Of a DNA stretch of 64,000 bases, positions 22,710-32,159 are shown piece by piece. The notes beneath the pieces are model-generated. The model had not been told where the DNA came from, searched no databases, and was given only the letters and a program-made list of their open reading frames with translations. Each line of letters starts with the position of its first letter. The first letter of the stretch is position 1. The translations under genes and the position numbers were made by a program. Source of the stretch: Streptomyces avermitilis MA-4680 = NBRC 14893 (GTDB lineage Bacteria; Actinomycetota; Actinomycetes; Streptomycetales; Streptomycetaceae); contig NC_003155.5 in the NCBI RefSeq assembly GCF_000009765.2, positions 6,944,001-7,008,000 of the forward strand, in the 5' to 3' direction.

Positions 22710-23120
22710 ATGCGTAAGTTGGCAGTCGGTGTTCTTGCCGGCGGACTTTTCGCCCTTGGCGCCGGGACCGCGATGGCGGTCTCCTGGCACACCATTCCGA
22801 CGCTCAGCACCGGTGGCGCCTCGTTCACGGGCGGCACGTACGCGTTCTGACCCTCGGGCCAGAACCACGGCGCGTTCGAATGGGCGGGGAATCTGAACGA
22901 CGCCGACAACGGTGACGGGCACAACGTCTACATGCAGGTGCGGGTCGAGGGCTACGACTGGAGCCGCTACAACGGCAAGCAGAAGAAGTCCGTCCCCCTC
23001 GACAAGCTGAACTGGGACGGCGCCGCCCTTCACACCGACGACGCGTACATACGCGTCTGCCGTGACAAGGGCTCACTGAACCCTGACAACTGCTCGCCGA
23101 CCAAGCACTACCAGAGGTAG
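22710..23120 (+). pseudogene. Small secreted protein gene with in-frame TGA
   Basis: GGGAGGAA precedes an ATG that opens a Sec signal peptide (MRKLAVGVLAGGLFALGAGTAMA) and a short mature start ending GGTYAF, then TGA at 22848-22850. The same frame continues without any further stop as PSGQNHGAFEWAGNLNDADN... to TKHYQR and ends at 23120, followed by a terminator. The continuation keeps protein-like composition with two Cys, so the gene was one ~136-residue secreted protein. A Trp codon (TGG to TGA) is the simplest explanation. As it stands only a 46-residue peptide would be made. The family is not recognised. Confidence 0.7.
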
Positions 23121-23140
23121 TCGGTCGCTCCGGCAAGACC

Positions 23141-23169
23141 GCGGGCTCAGGGCGTACCCCTGGGCCCGC
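23141..23169 (+). terminator. Terminator after the small secreted protein gene
   Basis: GCGGGCTCAGGG pairs with CCCTGGGCCCGC (one G-T pair) around a short loop, followed by a CTTCTTT run. It ends the unit that starts at 22710, supporting that gene's full length to 23120. Confidence 0.65.
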
Positions 23170-23195
23170 ACGCTTCTTTGGGGGAAGCCAACAGC

Positions 23196-23900
23196 ATGTC
23201 AGAAATTCTTACTGCTACGGGAGTTGACCTCTCCTACGGCAATCAGCCGGCCGTTCGCGACGCTCACCTCTCGGTCTCCCCCGGGGAAGTCGTGGCGATC
23301 ACCGGGCAGAGCGGTTCCGGCAAATCCTCGCTGCTGTATTGTCTCGCCGGCGTCCTGCCCGCCACCCGCGGTCAGGTGCGGTTCGAAGGGCGGGCACTCG
23401 GCGACCTCGCCGACGAGGAGATCAGCGTGCTCCGCCGGGAGCGCTTCGGATTCGTCTTTCAATACGGCGAGTTGCTCCCGGAACTCACCGTCGAGGAGAA
23501 CACCGCCCTGCCGCTCCGCTTGGCCGGGCAGCGCAAGGGACCCGCGCTCGCGGCAGCCGGCGAGGTGCTCGAACGTCTCGGACTCGGCGGACTGCGTGAG
23601 CGTCGGCCCGCACAGGTCTCCGGCGGGCAGAGCCAGCGCGTCGCTGTCGCGCGTTCTCTGGTCCACCGACAGTGCGCCCAAGTCGTGCTGCCGCTGGGTT
23701 TCGGCCTGGTTCTGGCACTCGTCACGGGCAAACTCGCCGAGTCCAGTTACCTGATCACCGGGGGCGGCACGGTCCGCTGGGATCTGCCCGGCGTCCCACT
23801 GCTGGCACTCGCCGCGGCAGGCGTGGTAGCGGCTGCGGCGGCGAGCTCGCTGCCACTGGTAGGCCGCCGTGTCGACCCGGAACTGATCCGCCGCGACTGA
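23196..23900 (+). pseudogene. ABC ATPase fused by deletion to an FtsX-like permease tail
   Basis: The first 158 residues are a LolD/MacB-type ABC ATPase: Walker A GQSGSGKSS, Q-loop FQYGELLPELT, and signature VSGGQSQRVAVARSL. The sequence then switches at about 23670 from ARSLVHR to QCAQVVLPLGFGLVLALVTG and ends as the last transmembrane part and C-terminus of an FtsX-family permease (SLPLVGRRVDPELIRRD). The Walker B, D-loop and H-loop are absent, as is most of the permease. This is an in-frame deletion that joined two neighbouring genes of an antimicrobial-peptide or lipoprotein-type exporter, and the product cannot hydrolyse ATP. GGGGGAAG precedes the ATG at 23196. A perfect hairpin follows. 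Confidence 0.85.
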
Positions 23901-23957
23901 CCGGCCGGCCGCACACGACCGACGACCGGTCGTGCGTATGCCTCCGCCGCTCCTCTG

Positions 23958-24000
23958 CCGGCAGCCCCCACCGGAATCACCTTCCAGCGGGGGCTGCCGG
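23958..24000 (+). terminator. Hairpin after the fused ABC gene
   Basis: A perfect 12-bp inverted repeat, CCGGCAGCCCCC (23958-23969) and its complement (23989-24000), has a 19-nt loop. No T run follows, as is common in Streptomyces. Confidence 0.6.
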
Positions 24001-24102
24001 ATGAGAGCACCCGTCCCAGCGTCGTTCGGTGGTTCTTCCGCCCTGCGCCGTACCGTCTCGCCCGATTGAAAGATCCGGCTCGCCCCAGTCGAAGGCCCCA
24101 TC

Positions 24103-24936
24103 GTGCGCCGTACCCCGACCTGCGTTCTGAGCGACGCGGCTCCCCCCGACGTCGGCGACGGTCATGCCCTGGACCGTTTCGTCGAAATCGGCTCGCTCAC
24201 CAAGGTCGTCACCGGCACCGCACTGACCCGCATGGCCGCGGCCGGGGTGCTCGAGCTCGACGATCCCGTCGAGCGGTGGCTTCCCGCGGCCCCCGGTACC
24301 GGGATCACGCTCCGGCACCTGGCCCAGCACACCTCCGGCCTCCCCCGTCTGCCGCCCCGCGTCTCCCGTCGGGACCCGTACGCGGAGTTCGACCGTCCCG
24401 CGCTGCACCGGCTGCTGCACCGGCTCGACGCGATCGCCACCCGCCCTGCCGGCCGTCAGGAGGAGTACTCCAACCTCGGCTACGCCGTCCTCGGCGAGGC
24501 CCTGAGCGCCGCGGCCGGCACCGGCTACGAGGAGCTGGTGACCGAGTACGTCCTTCGTCCGCTGGACTTGGCGGAGGTGACCGCGCACCCGGACCCGAGC
24601 AGGCGCCTGCCCGCCCCGGGGCTCTTCGGTTGGCCCCGCAGGCCGTGGACGATGCACGGCGCGATCCTGCCCGCGGGAGGCCTGTGGGCCACCCCGCGCG
24701 CGGCGGCCGACCTGGTCGTACGCCTCCTGGTGGAACGCCGGCTGGGGGAGCCCGCGCCGACCTGGCAGACGGCGGGCCCCCTGCGCTGGCACAACGGGGC
24801 CACGCGTGACGCCTCGGTCTTCGCCGGAGCGCTGGACGACGGCCGCTGGGTGCTGATCCACCGCCTCAACGCGGCGCCGGACGACACCGACCGGGCCGGC
24901 ATCGAGGCGCTCAAGCGGAGCCGGGCCGCCTCCTGA
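24103..24936 (+). CDS. Serine hydrolase of the beta-lactamase/DD-peptidase family
   Basis: The 277-residue protein shows SxxK as SLTK (near residue 30), YxN as YSN (EEYSNLGYAVLGEAL) and a C-terminal LRWHNGAT that stands in the KTG/HxG position. It is a class C beta-lactamase-like esterase or peptidase. It has no signal peptide and only ~29 residues before SLTK, shorter than most relatives; the GTG start is the only one available, and N-terminal loss is possible. The natural substrate is unknown. Confidence 0.85.
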   Translation: MRRTPTCVLSDAAPPDVGDGHALDRFVEIGSLTKVVTGTALTRMAAAGVLELDDPVERWLPAAPGTGITLRHLAQHTSGLPRLPPRVSRRDPYAEFDRPALHRLLHRLDAIATRPAGRQEEYSNLGYAVLGEALSAAAGTGYEELVTEYVLRPLDLAEVTAHPDPSRRLPAPGLFGWPRRPWTMHGAILPAGGLWATPRAAADLVVRLLVERRLGEPAPTWQTAGPLRWHNGATRDASVFAGALDDGRWVLIHRLNAAPDDTDRAGIEALKRSRAAS

Positions 24937-25005
24937 CACCGGCGCCCGCCTCGACCGGCAGGCCCGGCAGGGAACGCCGGGGGCGACGGGAGGGTGCCGA
25001 CGGAC

Positions 25006-26655
25006 CTAGCCGACCTGGTTGTACATCGCCCCCGCGGCCGGCCAGCCCGTCGGCTCCGGTGTCGGTTCCGGCTGGGTGCGGCCTCTGACCTGGGCGGCGG
25101 TCAGGCCCTGTGCGGCGCCCATGCCCCGGCGGTTGTTCTGTGCGGCGCTGGCGAGACCGGGCATGCCGGTCTGCGCCACCGCCGTCAGCCCGGCGGCCGG
25201 GGCGGGGGCCATGCCCGGCATGGGCGCGTTGGGGGCGGGAGCCATGCTCGGCATGGCCGCGGCCGGCGCGGCGTACGGCATGGGGGCCGGCGCGGGCATC
25301 GCGGGGGCGGGCATGGGAGCGGGCGCCGGCATCGCGGCCGGGGCCGGTGTCGGGTACGGAGACTGCGGCGGGTAGGGGTTCTGCGCCTGGGCGGCCCCCG
25401 GTGCCAGGGACTGCATCCCCGCCGCCTGGGCCGCCAGACCCGGCATCCCCGCCCCGTTCGTCTCCCCCACCAACCGGTCCACCGCCGCCGTACCCGAGCT
25501 GTAGCTGGTCCCTGTGCCCAGCTCGGGCACGGCGGCTCCCCTCCTGGTCCCGTAGAGCACCTGTTCCAGGCCGGACACCAGGCGACGCACGTCCACCTGG
25601 GGGCGCACCACGAGTCGCAGGAAGCGGCTGGATGAACCGATCTTGTTGCCGCACTCGCGGACCAGGATGCGGTGCTCGGTGAGCAGTCGGTCCCGGACCA
25701 CGGTGCCTTCGGCGCCCACGGGGAGGCGCACGAAGAGGAAGTTGCCCTGCGACGGGTAGACCGTCAGACCGGGCAGCGCGGAGAGCTGGCGGGCCATGTC
25801 GAGCCGGTCCCGGCGGACCATGTGCAGGCTCTCCAGGTATTCGGCGCCGTGCTCCTTGAGCATGAACACCACGGTCTCCGCGAAGGAGTTGAGGTTCCAC
25901 TTGGGCAGCATGGAACGCACCTTGCCCGCGAGGGCAGGGTTGGCGACGAGATAGCCGAAGCGGATGCCGTGCAGGCCGAAGTTCTTGCCGAGGCTGCGCA
26001 GCACGATGACGTTGGGGCGCATCACCGCGTCCTCGACCACGCTCGGTTCGTTCTCCGCGTCGGCGAACTCCAGGAACGACTCGTCGATGACGATCAGGTC
26101 CAGGTCCGCCATCGCGTCCATGAACTGGATCAGCGACTGGCGGGGGATGAAGCCGCCGTCGGGGTTGTTCGGGTTGCAGATGACGGCGACCCGGGTGCCG
26201 CGGGCCCGTATGAACTCGGCGTACTGGGCGAGGTCGAGGGCGAAGCCGCTGGACTCCTGGAGCGGGAACATGTCGACGCGCTTGCCGGTCTCCATCGGCT
26301 GGTCGGTCCAGCGGCCGAAGGTGGGGACGGGGATGGCGAGGGACTCGCGGACCAGCAGATGGTCGATCCAGGTGATGAGTTCGGTGGATCCGTTGCCCAT
26401 CGCGACGCACTGCGGCGGCAGCTGGAGCAGATTGCACAGCTCGGCCGTGATGGTGTCCGCGCTGCTCGGGTAGTACGTGATGATCTCCCGCAACCGGCCG
26501 GCCAGGTCGTCGAACATGGCGGGCGTCGGGAAGTACGGGTTGCAGGGAATACAGAAGTCCACCGGGCCGGCCCCGTCGCTCTCCCGCGTCAGCGCGGCCA
26601 TCGACGGGCTGTGCGCCGACGTGCTGCGGAACAGCGAGGTGACGTTTTCGGCCAT
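25006..26655 (-). CDS. PLP-dependent class I/II aminotransferase with low-complexity C-terminal tail
   Basis: This 549-residue protein starts at 26655 after a strong CGGAGG. Residues ~30-380 form a fold-type I aminotransferase related to histidinol-phosphate transaminase and threonine-phosphate decarboxylase (CobD). Visible elements are GNGSTELI, CNPNNPDGG, the Asp/Tyr region VIDESFLEF, and the PLP lysine in RSLGKNFGLHGIRFGY. The last ~150 residues are a Pro/Ala/Met/Gly-rich tail (MPAPAPM-like repeats, from about 25080 to 25450) not found in the enzyme family. The tail may be flexible or interaction-prone. The substrate cannot be assigned. Confidence 0.88.
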   Translation of the reverse strand: MAENVTSLFRSTSAHSPSMAALTRESDGAGPVDFCIPCNPYFPTPAMFDDLAGRLREIITYYPSSADTITAELCNLLQLPPQCVAMGNGSTELITWIDHLLVRESLAIPVPTFGRWTDQPMETGKRVDMFPLQESSGFALDLAQYAEFIRARGTRVAVICNPNNPDGGFIPRQSLIQFMDAMADLDLIVIDESFLEFADAENEPSVVEDAVMRPNVIVLRSLGKNFGLHGIRFGYLVANPALAGKVRSMLPKWNLNSFAETVVFMLKEHGAEYLESLHMVRRDRLDMARQLSALPGLTVYPSQGNFLFVRLPVGAEGTVVRDRLLTEHRILVRECGNKIGSSSRFLRLVVRPQVDVRRLVSGLEQVLYGTRRGAAVPELGTGTSYSSGTAAVDRLVGETNGAGMPGLAAQAAGMQSLAPGAAQAQNPYPPQSPYPTPAPAAMPAPAPMPAPAMPAPAPMPYAAPAAAMPSMAPAPNAPMPGMAPAPAAGLTAVAQTGMPGLASAAQNNRRGMGAAQGLTAAQVRGRTQPEPTPEPTGWPAAGAMYNQVG

Positions 26656-26705
26656 GGAACCTCCGTAGGGGACGGGCCCGCTGGGGAGGACGGGCCCTCC
26701 GTCTT

Positions 26706-26739
26706 TGGGTGGCCCGTGCGGGGGAGCACGGGCCACCCA
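26706..26739. terminator. Hairpin between the epimerase end and the aminotransferase start
   Basis: TGGGTGGCCCGTGC pairs perfectly with GCACGGGCCACCCA around a 6-nt loop. It lies downstream of the minus-strand aldose epimerase gene (stop at 26843) and would end the sugar operon. Confidence 0.65.
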
Positions 26740-26810
26740 CTCATACGGATACGGAGGTGGCGCTGTTCAACTGGTGTGAATGAAGTGTGACTTCGGGAAC
26801 CCCGAAGCCC

Positions 26811-26855
26811 CGCGGCGCGTCAGGCGTCGAACCCGCGGCGCGTCAGGCGTCGAAC
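26811..26855. repeat. 22-bp exact tandem duplication at the epimerase stop codon
   Basis: Positions 26811-26832 and 26834-26855 are identical (CGCGGCGCGTCAGGCGTCGA + AC). The second contains the minus-strand stop codon of the aldose epimerase gene, and the first is a copy just beyond it. Confidence 0.85.
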
Positions 26856-27994
26856 GAGTGCACCGTCGAGCTGCGGTAGGTCTCGCCCGGCCGCAGCACC
26901 GTCGACGGGAACGCCGGCTGGTTCGGCGAGTTGGGGAAGTGCTGGGTCTCCAGGCACAGCGCGTCGCCCTGGCGGTAGATGTGCCCGCCGGGGCCGACCA
27001 GTGTGCCGTCCAGGAAGTTGCCGGAGTAGAACTGAAGGCCCGGCTCGGTCGTCGCGATCCTCAGCGTGCGGCCCGAGGACGGGTCCCGGAGCGTCGCGAC
27101 GTGCGCGGGCTTCGCCGTGATCCCCTTGTCGAGGACCCAGTTGTGGTCGATGCCCTTGCCGTACAGGAGCTGCTGGTTCGCCTCTCGGATGTCCTCGCCG
27201 ACGGTCTTCGTACGGCGGAAGTCGAAGGGGGTGCCCGCGACCTTGGCCAGCTCACCGGTGGGGATCAGGCCCGAGTCGACGGGGGTGTAGCGGGCGGCGG
27301 CGATCTTCAGTTCGTGGTCGTAGATCGAGCCGCTGCCCTCGCCCGCCAGGTTCCAGTAGACATGGCTGGTGAGGTTGACGACGGTGGCCTTGTCGGTGGT
27401 GGCCTCGTAGTCGATGCGCCAGTCGCCGTGCCTGGTCAGCGTGTAGGTGACCTTCGCCTTGAGCGTGCCCGGGTAGCCCATCTCGCCGTCGACGCTCGTG
27501 TAGTACAGGTGCAGGCCCACGTCCGAACCGGAGGTGAAGCCCTCGATGTCCCAGGGGCGCTTGTCGAAGCCCTTGGCGCCGCCGTGCAGGCTGTTGACCC
27601 CGTCGTTGACGGACAGCTGGTAGGACTTGCCGTCGAGGTCGAACCGGCCCTTGGCTATACGGTTTCCGTACCGGCCGATGAGCGCGCCGAAGTACGGGGT
27701 CTTCGCGACGTAGTCCTCGATGGTGGCGAAGCCCAGCGACACGTTCTTGTAGCGGCCGTGCCGGTCCGGGATCTCCAGGGACTGGACGATGCCGCCGTAC
27801 GACAGGACCTTCAGCCGGGTGCCGCCGTTCTCCAGCGACCAGCGGTAGATCTTCGTCCCGTCGGCGAGCTTGCCGAAGAGCTCCTTCACCGGCCTTCCGC
27901 TTCCCGGGGCGGCCTGTGCCGTCCCGCCGAGCGTGGTCGCCGCGATGCCCGCGGCCGCGGTGCCCGCGATGAGTGTGCGTCTGTTCAGTTCCAT
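26843..27994 (-). CDS. Exported aldose 1-epimerase
   Basis: This 383-residue protein has a twin-arginine leader (MELNRRTLIAGTAAAGIAA...GGTAQAAPG). The galactose mutarotase fold shows the catalytic His pair (NSLHGG with the conserved HG; TSHVYWNLAG) and the C-terminal glutamate in CLETQHFPNSPNQP. It interconverts alpha and beta anomers of hexoses or pentoses outside the membrane, before uptake. AGGAG lies six bases before the ATG at 27994. It is the last gene of the ABC transporter operon, separated by a hairpin at 28016-28042. A second cytosolic epimerase is at 43491-44471. Confidence 0.93.
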   Translation of the reverse strand: MELNRRTLIAGTAAAGIAATTLGGTAQAAPGSGRPVKELFGKLADGTKIYRWSLENGGTRLKVLSYGGIVQSLEIPDRHGRYKNVSLGFATIEDYVAKTPYFGALIGRYGNRIAKGRFDLDGKSYQLSVNDGVNSLHGGAKGFDKRPWDIEGFTSGSDVGLHLYYTSVDGEMGYPGTLKAKVTYTLTRHGDWRIDYEATTDKATVVNLTSHVYWNLAGEGSGSIYDHELKIAAARYTPVDSGLIPTGELAKVAGTPFDFRRTKTVGEDIREANQQLLYGKGIDHNWVLDKGITAKPAHVATLRDPSSGRTLRIATTEPGLQFYSGNFLDGTLVGPGGHIYRQGDALCLETQHFPNSPNQPAFPSTVLRPGETYRSSTVHSFDA

Positions 27995-28015
27995 GTGCGG
28001 CTCCTGTACAAGGAA

Positions 28016-28042
28016 GGGCCCCGCCGGTGACCGGCGGGGCCC
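28016..28042 (-). terminator. Hairpin between permease and epimerase genes
   Basis: GGGCCCCGCCGG and its exact complement are separated by TGA. It sits between the permease stop (28051) and the epimerase ribosome site, so it may reduce, rather than end, transcription into the epimerase. Confidence 0.6.
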
Positions 28043-28050
28043 GAGCTGAC

Positions 28051-29295
28051 TTACGAACCGACCTTGCGCTTGTTCCACACGTCGAAGCCGACCGCCGCGA
28101 GCAGCACGAGGCCCTTGATGACCCCCTGCCAGTCGGTGCCGACGCCGACGAGGTTCATGCCGTTGTTGAGCACACCGAGGACCAGGCCGCCGATGATGGC
28201 GCCGAGGATGGTGCCCACGCCGCCGCTCATCGAGGCACCGCCGATGAACGACGCGGCGATGGCCTCGAGTTCGAAGTTGACGCCGGCCTTCGGCGAGGCT
28301 CCGTTGAACCGCGCCGCGAAGACCAGGCCCGCGAGCGCGGCCATCATCCCCATGTTGAGGAAGACGAGGAAGGTGACCTTCTTGTCCCTGACGCCCGACA
28401 GCCTGGCCGCCGGCAGGTTGCCGCCGATCGCGTACACGTGGCGACCGACCACCACGTTGCGCATGACGTAGCCGAAGCCGACCAGGAGCACCGCCAGGAC
28501 CAGCAGGACGACCGGCGCGCCCTTGTAGCTGCCGAGCTCCATGGTGAGGGCGATGATCGCCGCGGTCAGCAGGGCGAGCTTCACCGCGAACAGGTTGGCG
28601 GGCAGCACCTCGAGGGAGTACTCCGCCTGCCGCTTGCGGTCCTTCATCTCACGCCAGATCACGAAGCCGACCAGTGCGAGACCGAGCAGCAGCGTGAGGT
28701 TGTGGTAGTTGGTCTTCGGGCCGACCTCGGGCAGGAAGCCGTTGGCGACCTTCTGAAGGCCCTCCGGGAACGGGCCGAGCGTCTGGCCCTTGAGGAAGAC
28801 CTCGGTCAGACCGCGGAAGATCAGCATGCCGGCGAGCGTCACGATGAACGACGGCATGCCCAGATAGGCGATCATGAACCCCTGCGCGGCCCCCGCGGCC
28901 GCTCCCACGGCCAGGCACAGCAGCACCGCGAGCGGCCAGGGCACGTCGTGGTTGACCATCAGCACCGCGGCCACACCGCCCACGAAGGCGGTGATCGAGC
29001 CGACCGACAGGTCGATGTGGCCCGCGATGATGACGATCATCATGCCGATCGCGAGGATCAGGATGTAGCTGTTCTGCAGCACGAGGTTGGACACGTTGCG
29101 CGGCAGGAGCAGGTCGCCACCCGTCCACACCGCGAACAGGGCCACGATCACCCCGAGGGCGATCAGCATGCCGTACTGGCGCATGTTGCTGCGCATGCCG
29201 TCGACCAGCAGCCGGAGCAGGCCGGGACCGGATCCGGAGGGACTTCCCCCGGGTGACGCTTCGGCCGGTGTCTTGGCCGTGACATTGGCACTCAT
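28051..29295 (-). CDS. mmsB: Monosaccharide ABC transporter permease, MmsB/XylH type
   Basis: The 414-residue multi-spanning protein has the signature of carbohydrate-2 (CUT2) permeases: AGHIDLSVGSITAFVGG, LGMPSFIVTLAGMLIFRG, NPAA-like GGNLPAARLSGV and NGMNLVGVGTDWQ. At least eight hydrophobic helices are visible. The ATP-binding gene stops five bases upstream. With the ATPase and the ChvE-like lipoprotein it forms a complete importer for monosaccharides such as arabinose, galactose, fucose or xylose. Confidence 0.93.
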   Translation of the reverse strand: MSANVTAKTPAEASPGGSPSGSGPGLLRLLVDGMRSNMRQYGMLIALGVIVALFAVWTGGDLLLPRNVSNLVLQNSYILILAIGMMIVIIAGHIDLSVGSITAFVGGVAAVLMVNHDVPWPLAVLLCLAVGAAAGAAQGFMIAYLGMPSFIVTLAGMLIFRGLTEVFLKGQTLGPFPEGLQKVANGFLPEVGPKTNYHNLTLLLGLALVGFVIWREMKDRKRQAEYSLEVLPANLFAVKLALLTAAIIALTMELGSYKGAPVVLLVLAVLLVGFGYVMRNVVVGRHVYAIGGNLPAARLSGVRDKKVTFLVFLNMGMMAALAGLVFAARFNGASPKAGVNFELEAIAASFIGGASMSGGVGTILGAIIGGLVLGVLNNGMNLVGVGTDWQGVIKGLVLLAAVGFDVWNKRKVGS

Positions 29296-29300
29296 GGGTA

Positions 29301-30842
<1,542 letters not shown>

Positions 30843-30885
30843 GGTCGTGCCTTCCAATCCTTGAGAAACCTTGAGAAACGGGCGG

Positions 30886-31998
30886 TTACTGGACGTCGCT
30901 CGCCTTCAGGTATCCCGAGTCGATGAGCTCCTGCTTGTAGTTGCTCTTGTCGACGCTCACCGGCTGAAGCAGGTACGCCGGGACGACCTTGTCGCCGTTG
31001 TCGTACGACTTGGTGTCGTTGATCTCCGGCTTCTTGTCGTTGAGCGCGGAGTCGACCATGTTCGTGGCGACCTCGGCGAGCTTGCGGATGTCCTTGTAGA
31101 CGGTCTGCGTCTGCTCACCCGCGATGATCGACTTCACCGAGGCGACCTCGGCGTCCTGGCCGGTGACGACCGGCAGCGGCTTGGACTTCGAGCCGTAGTC
31201 GTCGGACTTGAGCGCCGACAGGATGCCGATGGAGATGCCGTCGTAGGGCGAGAGCACCGCGTCGACCCGGGCCTTCGAGTACGTCGAGGTCAGCAGGTCG
31301 TCCATGCGCTTCTGCGCGGTGCCGCCGTCCCAGCGCAGGGTGGTGACCTGGTTCAGCGCGCTCTGGCCGGACTTGACGACCAGCTTCTTGTCGTCGAGGT
31401 ACGGCTTGAAGACCTTCATCGCGCCGTTGAAGAAGTACTTGGTGTTGTTGTCGTCGTTCGAGCCCGCGAACAGCTCGATGTTGAACGGGCCCTTCTTGGA
31501 GCCGTCCTTCAGACCGAGCTTGTCGACGATGTACGTGGCCTGGAGCTCGCCGACCTTCTCGTTGTCGAAGGAGGCGTAGTAGTCGACGTTCTTGGTGCCG
31601 AGGATCAGGCGGTCGTAGGAGATCACCGGGATCTTCGCGTCGGCCGCCTGCTGGAGCACGTTGTCCAGGGACTTGTTGTCGATGGCCGCGATGATCAGGG
31701 CCGAGACACCCTGGGTGATCATGTTCTCGATCTGCGAGACCTGGGTGTCGGGGTCGTCCTCGCCGTACACCAGCTTCGTCTTGTAGCCGGCCGCCTTCAG
31801 GTCCTTCTCCACGTTGGCGCCGTCGGCGATCCATCGTTCCGAGGACTTGGTGGGCATGGCGATACCCACCGTGGAGCCCTTGGCGCTCTTCTTCTCGTCC
31901 TTGCTGCCGCCCTCGCTGTTCTGCCCGCAGGCGGACAGCGTGAGGGCGAGGGAGGCGGCGGAGGCTATGACGGCGAGGGCGGCTCTGCGATTGCGCAT
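30886..31998 (-). CDS. chvE: ChvE-like sugar-binding lipoprotein
   Basis: The 370-residue periplasmic-binding-protein-4 member begins with a lipoprotein leader (MRNRRAALAVIASAAS...LTLSAC; lipobox LSAC). It is therefore anchored outside the membrane. The fold is marked by VGIAMPTKSSERW, ISYDRLILGT and AVLSPYDGISIGILSAL, close to ChvE/GguD-type multi-sugar binders. The second ATG (31998) is six bases after AGGAAG and is preferred to the one at 32004. It opens the transporter operon, and TTCGAAC elements lie 134-160 bp upstream. Confidence 0.94.
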   Translation of the reverse strand: MRNRRAALAVIASAASLALTLSACGQNSEGGSKDEKKSAKGSTVGIAMPTKSSERWIADGANVEKDLKAAGYKTKLVYGEDDPDTQVSQIENMITQGVSALIIAAIDNKSLDNVLQQAADAKIPVISYDRLILGTKNVDYYASFDNEKVGELQATYIVDKLGLKDGSKKGPFNIELFAGSNDDNNTKYFFNGAMKVFKPYLDDKKLVVKSGQSALNQVTTLRWDGGTAQKRMDDLLTSTYSKARVDAVLSPYDGISIGILSALKSDDYGSKSKPLPVVTGQDAEVASVKSIIAGEQTQTVYKDIRKLAEVATNMVDSALNDKKPEINDTKSYDNGDKVVPAYLLQPVSVDKSNYKQELIDSGYLKASDVQ

Positions 31999-32130
31999 GA
32001 TCATCTTCCTTGATGTGTGGGCGCGGCTCGGTCTCGCGGTGCGGGCACGCTCCGAAGAGTGGGGCGAGGAAAGACCGAGAACAGGTGTGTGGGATTGTGC
32101 GCGGCTGTGTCGTCTTTTGTGAAGAGGGTT

Positions 32131-32159
32131 TGTTCGAACGTTATGAGGAGGTGTCGAAC
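32131..32159. promoter_or_regulatory. TTCGAA-type operator upstream of the sugar transporter
   Basis: TGTTCGAAC (32131-32139; palindrome GTTCGAAC) and GTGTCGAAC (32151-32159) are spaced 20 bp apart, two helical turns. They overlap the 3' end of the upstream gene and precede the transporter operon. They resemble the elements at 723-759, 35414-35440 and 44471-44479. Confidence 0.5.

Noticed and set aside
22848..22850. TGA as selenocysteine codon
   Set aside because: No SECIS-like hairpin is evident just downstream, and the protein shows no redox context; a Trp-to-stop change is simpler.
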